Assembly: GCA_030490835.1 (NCBI GenBank)
Contig: CM059971.1
Location: 53,430,012-53,494,011, forward strand
Source of the DNA: Annona cherimola
Lineage: Eukaryota; Streptophyta; Magnoliopsida; Magnoliales; Annonaceae
Direction of reading: 5' to 3'
Length of the DNA: 64,000 nt
A program made the translations under genes and the position numbers. Positions 57,366 through 64,000 of this stretch are shown here, one piece after another (within the stretch, counting starts at the first letter, position 1; every line of letters starts with the position of its first letter). The notes below the pieces were generated by a model. The model was not told where the DNA came from. It made no database searches and saw only the letters and a program-made list of their open reading frames with translations.

Positions 57366-57740
57366 TCAAGTGAAACCAAATATATATTCACATGTCTTTT
57401 TTTCACTAAACATGATATGTTCTCCATCAAATACATTACATATAGATGATTCAAACACAACCTTGTACCCTTTGTCACATAACTGGCTAATACTCATTAG
57501 ATTGTGCTTGAGTCCTTCAACAAATAATACATCCTCCATACATGCATTTGAAATACTGTAAATATTTCCTTTAACTTTGATTTTACCTTTCTCATTGTTT
57601 CCAAAGGCAACAGTTCCATCATTGCAAGGCTTGAGTTTATGAAACAAACTTCTTTCTCCAGTCATATGCCTTGAGCAACCACTATCCATGAACCAAACGT
57701 TGTTTACTTTTGCCTTGAAACATACCTGAAAGATGAGCAA
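57366..57740 (-). pseudogene. SIRE 2 aspartic protease
   Basis: NNVWFMDSGCSRHMTGERSL has the active-site DSG. FGNNEKGKIKVKG and [20 protein letters not shown] follow, typical of copia protease. The frame is lost near 57400 in a run of seven T, probably a one-base slip. In good condition otherwise. Confidence 0.88.
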
Positions 57741-58372
57741 ATGAAACTTATCTCTTTGGTACCCATTTTATGGGTCCATTTGGGTTAGTAAACTGGTTTA
57801 ATCTCTGTTGTTCTATCCTTGAAAGCCCAAATCTTGTGTTTCTTGGAACCCAAACTAATTTTGCACCATGGTCATATAGTTTCTTAAAGTTGCATTTATA
57901 AATTTTGTGACCCGCCTTGTTGCAAAAGTTACAGGCCATTGGTAATCTAGGAGTAGGTCTCTAAGTATGTTGTGGTTCAAAACTTGGTCTCCTAGTCCAA
58001 ACAGCTTGTTTCCCTTTTGGTTTGTAAATAGGTGCAACTTTGGCACATTTGATTTGCTACTTTCTCTCAGCTCAAATGTGGAGTATCCAAGATCTCTTCT
58101 ATTGTTTTGAGAGGTCATGTTTAGAAATATTTTCACACTTTCTCCTGGATTAGAGAACTTAGTTAATGATTCATTTAAGGATTCATTCTCCTTTTTCAAT
58201 TTTTCCACTTCTTTCAATAGCAGTTCATTTTCTTCTTTCAGTTTTGTTGTTCTTTCTGCTAGTTTTCAATTTATAATAATAATGGAATTACATTGTTGTC
58301 TCTTTAATGATAATTTGTTTCCTAGTTTTTTGATTTCCTCATATAGTGAATCATATGCATGTTGTAATTCCT
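57741..58372 (-). pseudogene. SIRE 2 gag C-terminal part: coiled coil and second zinc knuckle
   Basis: 58372 down to 58150 encodes a Lys/Glu/Leu-rich helix (LKKENESLNESLTKFSNPGE), a coiled coil. It follows LEELQHAYDSLYEEI in a neighbouring frame. The second CCHC knuckle CNFCNKAGHKIYKC is at 57890-57935, then KLVWVPRNTR and TNPNGPIKWVPKR lead to the protease. Frame changes near 57960 and 58260 and a stop near 58265. Confidence 0.8.
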
Positions 58373-59437
58373 CTAATTTAGCACATTTGAGACACTCCGG
58401 TATAGAAGAATAGTAGATTGAGAGTAACCTAGTTTTGAAGTTACCTCTTCATTACTTGTATATTTTGTTGAGGTGGTTTGCTCTTCCAAAACTTTTGTTG
58501 TGTTTAAACACAACAAAGTTTCTTCTTGCTCAATCCACACCATGCAACATATTCTTGCGCAATTTGCAGCTTCAAGATCATCAGCTGAGGAGCTACTTGT
58601 TGATGAAGTTTCTTCATTCACGTACATTCCTCTTCCCTTAGGCTTTTGGGATTTTCGGCTTTTATATCTTTCCTTCTTTTCTTGACAATCCTTTGATTTT
58701 TCTTCCAGTGTAGGACATTGAGCTTGCATATGTCCTATACCGCCGCATCTATAGCACTGTGTAACCTCCTTCTTTTTCTCTTTTCTGGGTCTCTCTTTGA
58801 AACTTTTGAAGTTCTTTTCTTTCCTTATGAACTTTCGAAATCTTCGAGTTAACAGAGCAATGTCTTCATTATTGTTGTGAGATGAGGAGGTGGACTCATT
58901 CAAGTTTTGAGTGGCTTTCAATGCAATTGCTCTCTTTCCTTTGTGGTGATCTTCATTTATTTTCTTGATTAGCTCATGTGACATTAATGAACTAATGAGG
59001 TCTTCTAGCTTCAACTTGTTTAGGTCATTGGCTTCTTCTATTGCAGTAATCTTCGGAGTCCATGATTCTGGTAGAGCTCTTAGGATCTTCATGACCTGTT
59101 CAGATTCGGAGATAGCTTTTCCAAGACCTCTCAAAGCATTAGTAATTTTTGAAAATCTAGCAAACATTTCAAATTTTTTTTCTGTTTCTAATATTTTAAA
59201 ACTTTCCAATTCTCCGATCAATATATTTCTCCTTGTCCTTTGGACTTGAGAAGTTCCCTCATATATGGATGTCAATGTATCCCATATTTCTTTGGCGGTC
59301 AAACAAGAGGATATTCTATCATATTCAGAGGCAGTAAGAGCACAAAATAATGAATTCATGGCCTTATCATTGCTCTTAACAATTTTCACTTCCTCATCGG
59401 TCCATTTCGAAGCTCTTTCATCAATTGGCAAAGTCAC
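58373..59437 (-). pseudogene. SIRE 2 gag (UBN2-type) with first zinc knuckle
   Basis: 354 codons open. MTLPIDERASKWTDEEVKIV is an internal Met, as the natural N-terminus lies beyond the cut at 59445. Then KAMNSLFCALTASEYDRISS, AKEIWDTLTSIYEGTSQV, LRALPESWTPKITAIEEA and LEDLISSLMSHE, the copia gag domain. A Lys/Arg-rich stretch follows (RKEKNFKSFKERPRKEKKK), then CYRCGGIGHMQAQC (CX2CX4HX4C). A Ser-rich segment and a Cys-containing tail end in a shifted frame near 58430. Confidence 0.88.
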
Positions 59438-59440
59438 ACC

Positions 59441-59445
59441 GTCTT
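59441..59445. repeat. Likely target duplication at family-A LTR, left copy
   Basis: gtctt directly before the LTR end. The matching copy would lie right of the window. Confidence 0.35.
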
Positions 59446-60193
59446 TGTGGTGCCCCGAACCGAGGCGTCCACATAGTCCTTACTCCAAGATCTTGTCAAT
59501 TGGTAAACGTGATTCAAGATTGTTGTCCTGATCACACGACAGGTTCTTAATTAGATCTCGTCCAAATTATTTTTTTTTTCTTTCATCACATAAACATATA
59601 CTCATCATCATTCATAATGGACTCATCCATATCATCATAAATCATCAACTTCTCATATTATTCATAGCTTCATAATTTCATACAACCTATGTCCTTTTTC
59701 ATTATATCTCATTAGGGAATTCATTCATACTTCAATATACAAAGGATTATATACCTTTGTAACTATGCTCCATTCATTCATTCACCATGTCACTTACAGG
59801 AAAATTCACTTGATCTTTTTCATCACTTGGCTTTCCCTGCACCTGTCTGAGGTTGGGAAAACAAAATATGAGTCGAAACTCAATAAGCAAGCATTTTTAA
59901 TTTTAAATACATTCCTCTCCATTCGGTAGAAGACACTTACCAAGTGATCAATTACCAACGGAATATAAACCTTTTCGTAAACCATTTTTGGAAGGAATTT
60001 TTGGAAACCTTTCATAAACCATTCATGTAAATCATTCGTAAATGCATTTCTCTTCATTCGATAGGAGACACTTAGCAAGTGATCAACTATTAATGGAATA
60101 GAAACCTTTTCATAAACATTGGATGTGCAAATGCTTCCATTCCACTCCTGACATAAACCTTCGTGTGCAGGTATGCTAGCCTAGGGAACATCT

Positions 60194-61902
60194 TGTTGGT
60201 CCCGAGTTAATGACAATTACCCAAGCGGGGAGGGGTGAATTGGGTATTTAAAATTTTTCAACTTAAACAGAAACTTTACCCCGGATTAATCTAGTCCCCT
60301 TTATGAAGAAACAAAATGGAAAGCAATATAGTGTAAAGAGCAGAAATAAAAATCAACAAGCAAGGTTTTTATAGTGGTTCGAGCAACCTCCCTACTCCAC
60401 TCTTCCAAGCTCACACCTCTTGTGACTTGGGTTCCACTATTGTATTTCACAAATACAACTAGAGTCACTGTTCTCTTCTAGATTCCAGCTCTAGGGGGCA
60501 TCAACAATCCACAACACAAGTAGGTGACGAAATCCACTCCAATCACACACTACTTTGCTTACACTTGATCTTAGTTACCTAAACTAAATCAAGTTCAATA
60601 CAACAAGAAATAACAAAAGAAAGTTTCTACACGTTACTGTTGTGTAGAGACAGATTTGGCACAGAGAAGAACTTGTAACGTAGGCGTAATGATTCAGCAA
60701 GCAGCTCTTAGCAGTTTGGAAGCGAAGTTCTTCTTCTATATGATGGCTTGATCACTTAATGCTCTTGAAGATGGGAGTTATGCTCATTCAATGAATTCTC
60801 AGCTACCCTCCTCGTTCATATTGAATTCCTTATATAATTTGCGAGGGAATCCGAACGTTTGGAAGTAGGTGGCGCGCATTTAATGCGCCAATGTTCGGAA
60901 ATTTTTCGACCGTTGCGACCCAAGTCACAGGTGGAGTCGACTTCGGGTGCGACTTCACCCAAGTCGCATATGGAGTCGACTTTGAGTGCAACTTCGCCTG
61001 TCCGCTGCTTATTCAAGTTCTAGTCTGGGTCGACTTGGTCCTCGACTTGACCCAAGTCGCAGGTGAAGTCGACTTCGGGTGCGACTTCACTTCTTCAGCT
61101 TGCTAGTTGAACTTGAAATTTTCGGAGATGACTTTAATCACTTGATTTTCCTCATATTGATGTTATTCTCTTGATTTATACCTCTTTGGAACACTGTATG
61201 ATTATTTACTTTGAAAACCTTGGATTCCTTTTCTTGAGTTCTTGAATACTTGAATCTTGGAATGCATGTAAGATGTCCGAGTAAGTGTTCATGATCCAAC
61301 ATGATGGATTCATGCAGCCCTGCTTGCTTTGATTTTCATCTGATCTTCATTTGATCCTTATTTGGGCCATGTTGAGTGTCTGAGTCGAATTGATCTTCAT
61401 TTCTACTTGAATCTAGCATTGAGCCGTCTTGATCTGTAAGTTTCGCACTGAAGTCGAAGCTAGAGTCGACTTGGTCTGCGACTTCACCCAAGTCGCATGC
61501 AGAGTCGACTTGGGATGCGACTTCGGCAACTCTCGTCCCTGATTTCAACTCTGGATGAAAATGACGCCTCGAAGTCGAAGCTGGAGTCGACTTGGTCTGC
61601 GACTTCACCCAAGTCGCATGCGGAGTCGACTTGGGATGCGAATTCGGTAGCTTTGCTCCTCGATTTCAACTCTGGACAAAAACGGCGCTTTGAAGTCGCT
61701 TCTTGAGTCGGCTTGGGGATCGACTTGGCCTAAGTCGAAGCCTGAGTCGACTTGGAAATCGACTTGACTTATCAAGCTTCATTTTCTTCATTTCTATAAC
61801 CTTTAATCATCTTCACACACATGTTAGTAATCAAAACTTACTCAAATTGATTTGTTAATCATCAAAACATAGACTTGGCTTATTTTCCATATGTTTCCAA
61901 CA
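60194..61902 (-). mobile_element. Solo SIRE-type LTR nested in family-A LTR
   Basis: TGTTGGTCCCGAG...GTTTCCAACA, 1709 bases, flanked by perfect catct copies (60189-60193, 61903-61907). Removing the insert and one catct restores continuous family-A sequence. TATA-like TATATAAG on the minus strand at 60829-60836. GTCGACTT arrays at 60930-61095 and 61450-61775. No internal region, so it was formed by LTR-LTR recombination. Confidence 0.92.
60930..61775 (-). repeat. GTCGACTT motif arrays in solo SIRE LTR
   Basis: About nine GTCGACTT copies, for example at 60936, 60976, 61028, 61067, 61464, 61504, 61586 and 61746. They alternate with TGCGACTTC and CCAAGTCGCA. Two adjacent blocks of about 125 bases (from 61450 and 61575) are near copies. 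Confidence 0.8.
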
Positions 61903-62507
61903 CATCTCACATAGCATGGTCCAATACGCCGGTTATCTCCGACTTGGCCTCATCAAGAAGAACCTCTCTTCCGCTTGATGCCTACATGGTTCCTACATGC
62001 ATGACTTTTGATTTCTCCGGCATTATATACCTCTTACATCAGGTGACTTGTCATTCTCATGTAGAGAATTATTTGCACCATCCCTTTAAAAATATCATTT
62101 CAAATCCATGCTTTCCTTTTCAATCCATGTATGAAAATGCAATGCATTCATTCACACATAACATTCCTTTGCCTCCACCTCTGGGGAGGATGCCATCGGC
62201 ACACAGCCCATACGACTCAGCAATAGTGAAGGGGGACCCTCTAATCCGCTTTCTACCTCCACCAAAGCATCTTCATTATACATCATACATGTGCACATGT
62301 CCATGAACATCACATGATATCAATATGCCGGCATGACTTTTCATAAAAACTCATAAACATTTATCATATCAAAACATTATAGGAATGACCGCCCTTAAAT
62401 ATAATTCATAAAACATGTGAGAAAACAATTTGCAATCATTTAAAAATATTTTAGAAAGCATATAGCTTGCTTACAAATCATCATTTTCAAAAGGATTGCT
62501 TGCTTAC

Positions 62508-62547
62508 CTCCTCAGTCGGTGTCCTCAACCTTCTCCTTCCTTTTTTC
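62508..62547 (-). other. Predicted mini-exon of reverse family-A LTR
   Basis: On the minus strand a 40 nt stretch beginning GAAAAAAGGAAGG and ending GACTGAGGAG lies between CCTTGTATAG and GTAAGCAAGC. Confidence 0.45.
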
Positions 62548-63505
62548 CTATACAAGGAAAATTGATATTTTATTCATCCATTCCATGCCTTAGGTTGCTT
62601 TCCATGCATGCTTTATGATCATTCATTATCTCATTCCCATAGAGGTTAATCTTATAAAGATACTTTGTCATTACTTATTTATATGGATTTTTATCCATAG
62701 ATCCTTTAAAAATTCCATCCATATATCCTCATAAATATATAAAAATAAATCTTAATTTTTTTCCCAAAATACGTTGTTCACTGTTCATAATTACTGTTCA
62801 TGTCACTGTAGAAGATTACTGTATCTAATCACTGTTCACGTTTATTGTTCACCCGAGGTTACTGTTCACAACAACGTGGGTTACTGCTCACAGCAACGTG
62901 GGTTACTGTTCATGGGTTCCAAAAATTGATATTTTACCCAAAAATAAAAAATACCGTGACATAGCTTATGCTTGGTATATCATGAGAAATTTCATACATT
63001 TTGAATTTATCATCATTTACTTGGCTAAATAAATCATTTTCTCCATATACTAAAAATCAACATAATTTCACTTACGCATAATCCTTAATTCCAAAAATCA
63101 TGGGATTAATATATCATCATTCCAACATCATATTTATCATAATTATACATCTCAAATCATCATTTATCAAATTTGGAGCATTATTGTCATATATCATATG
63201 CTATCTTCCCAAACGCTCTATCTTTGCTCCAAATTTTTGATGTTTCGGTATAATTTCAATTAAGCATTATAACTATACTTATTTTCTCATGCTTAGGCAT
63301 TATCTAAGCATGATTTTACCCTACTTAACATCCAAAAGAAATTTGGAAAGAATTCACTTACCTTAAGTGAATATATCCTCTTCTCTTCTCACTTTCTCTC
63401 TCTATCCTTCTCTCCTCTCCTCCTCAAGGCTTGAACGTGTGGGTGGGGGTTGGAAATGCTCAAATGAGCTAGGTTTGTGTGCTTTGGTCGTTCACCCCAT
63501 GCCCC

Positions 63506-63513
63506 TATTTATA
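63506..63513 (-). promoter_or_regulatory. TATA box of reverse family-A LTR
   Basis: TATAAATA followed by GGGGCATGGGG on the minus strand. Confidence 0.6.
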
Positions 63514-64000
63514 GAATTTGATATTTTCATAAATTTACAATTTACCCCCTTGAATTTGGACTAAATTATAAATATTTTTGCCAAGGAAATTTCCAAGAAA
63601 TTTCCAAGCAACCCTTGAGCAATTTGCAGCCCCCTAGCTACTGTTCATGCCACCCTAGCTAGCCCCTATTTATTTAATGATTTTTGATTTATTAAAATTA
63701 ATTTTTTAAAGCTAATTCATCTTAACCGTTGATTTTTGATAAGATTGATTTTGGACCATTGGATTTTGGCCCAAAAGTCAAGCCTCCAGCAGACATTGCA
63801 GCTTTTCATTAATTATTTGATTTTTTAATTAATTAAAATTAACCCCAAAGTCAAATATAATTAATGAAAAAGTGAAGCTACTTTTTGATCTCCAATGACG
63901 TTGAATCTTGACCCTTAATTCATAGTTTTTGATCAATCTTGGACCATTCATCATGTCCATCATCATATTTTGGCCATCCATAAAATTTTTTATCTCAACC

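Larger units (their letters stand above)
52463..59445 (-). mobile_element. SIRE-type Ty1/copia retrotransposon copy 2, 5' part missing
   Basis: The minus strand has, from high to low coordinate: gag (N-terminus cut at 59445 by a family-A LTR), protease, integrase, RT, RNase H, a short spacer, polypurine tract and 3' LTR. Best-preserved coding region in the window. The RT (VDDIIFGATN; FEMSMMGELNFFLGLQIKQ) and gag fit the SIRE lineage. The 5' LTR and primer site are outside the window or lost. Confidence 0.88.
59446..64000 (-). mobile_element. Family-A LTR in reverse, with nested SIRE LTR, continues right
   Basis: The low end TGTGGTGCCCCG is the LTR end. It continues to 64000, which corresponds to about 340 bases from the family-A start. 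Without the nested LTR it matches 48158-51182 throughout. Because SIRE gag, not a primer site, lies below 59446, this is a 3' LTR or solo LTR. TATA box on the minus strand at 63506-63513, donor at 63361, mini-exon at 62508-62547, acceptor at 59847, and inverted GAACAGTAA motifs (as TTACTGTTCA) at 62770-62920. Confidence 0.85.

Noticed and set aside
61875..62306. 143-codon ORF in the reverse family-A LTR
   Set aside because: The matching regions at 50080-50405 and 13695-14026 break the frame, and it spans predicted introns.
1..64000. Host genes, tRNA or rRNA genes, CRISPR arrays or bacterial features
   Set aside because: None found; all coding similarity is to LTR retrotransposons, and repeat structure is explained by LTRs, a MITE and tandem duplication.

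Overview
The window looks like a block of plant intergenic heterochromatin made almost wholly of nested, decayed LTR retrotransposons. I see no host protein gene, rRNA, tRNA or CRISPR. A flowering plant is indicated by Athila-type Ty3/gypsy elements with a tRNA-Asp primer site, SIRE-type Ty1/copia elements, and 3-4.6 kb LTRs of the Tekay/Del chromovirus kind with a tRNA-Met primer site. The species cannot be named from this sequence. Family names (Athila, SIRE, Tekay/Del, Tat) come from recognised protein and terminal motifs, not from a database search.

Layout. 1-49 is the tip of a reverse LTR of family A (Tekay-like). 50-2783 is SIRE copy 1 (minus, broken). 2784-6927 is a reverse Tekay-like LTR (family F). 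6928-7316 plus 27212-28892 is Athila copy 2 (minus), whose gag was split by Athila copy 1 (plus, 7322-27206, TSD cttgt). Athila 1 itself carries a solo family-A LTR in its RT gene (11722-14835) and a 4.6 kb family-B solo LTR in its 3' LTR (21626-26257). 28893-about 31500 is the 5' LTR of Athila 2, and AT-rich LTR-like debris follows. 32719-about 39020 is a SIRE LTR cut by a 5 kb solo LTR (family E, TSD ataca) that holds a 2.1 kb tandem duplication. 39021-44706 is Athila copy 3 (minus, heavily decayed), with a solo Athila LTR in its RT gene (41723-43071). 44707-48157 is a forward family-D LTR containing a reverse family-D LTR, which contains a fold-back MITE. 48158-52216 is a family-A element with two LTRs but only about 0.5 kb of non-coding interior. 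52463-59445 is SIRE copy 2 (minus, best preserved coding). 59446-64000 is a reverse family-A LTR holding a solo SIRE LTR (TSD catct).

How the parts relate. No autonomous element is intact. Coding frames are broken mainly by stops at Gln, Arg and Trp positions, the pattern expected from deamination of methylated cytosine. Insertion order can be read from the nesting: Athila 2 is older than Athila 1, which is older than the A and B solo LTRs inside it; SIRE 2 is older than the A LTR that cuts it, which is older than the solo SIRE LTR inside that LTR. SIRE and family A were therefore both mobile over overlapping periods.

The most interesting pattern is not a gene. The Tekay-like LTRs of families A, B and F differ over most of their length. 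Each nevertheless carries the same ordered set of splice-like signals: a GA-rich leader ending in a GTAAG donor, a 39-45 nt purine-rich mini-exon between TATAG and GTAAGCAAGC, and a pyrimidine-rich tract ending in an AG acceptor. Other unusual features are a primer-binding site triplicated at an exact 84 bp period, palindromes built from the primer-site heptamer TGGCGCC in Athila LTRs, and GTCGACTT arrays in SIRE LTRs.
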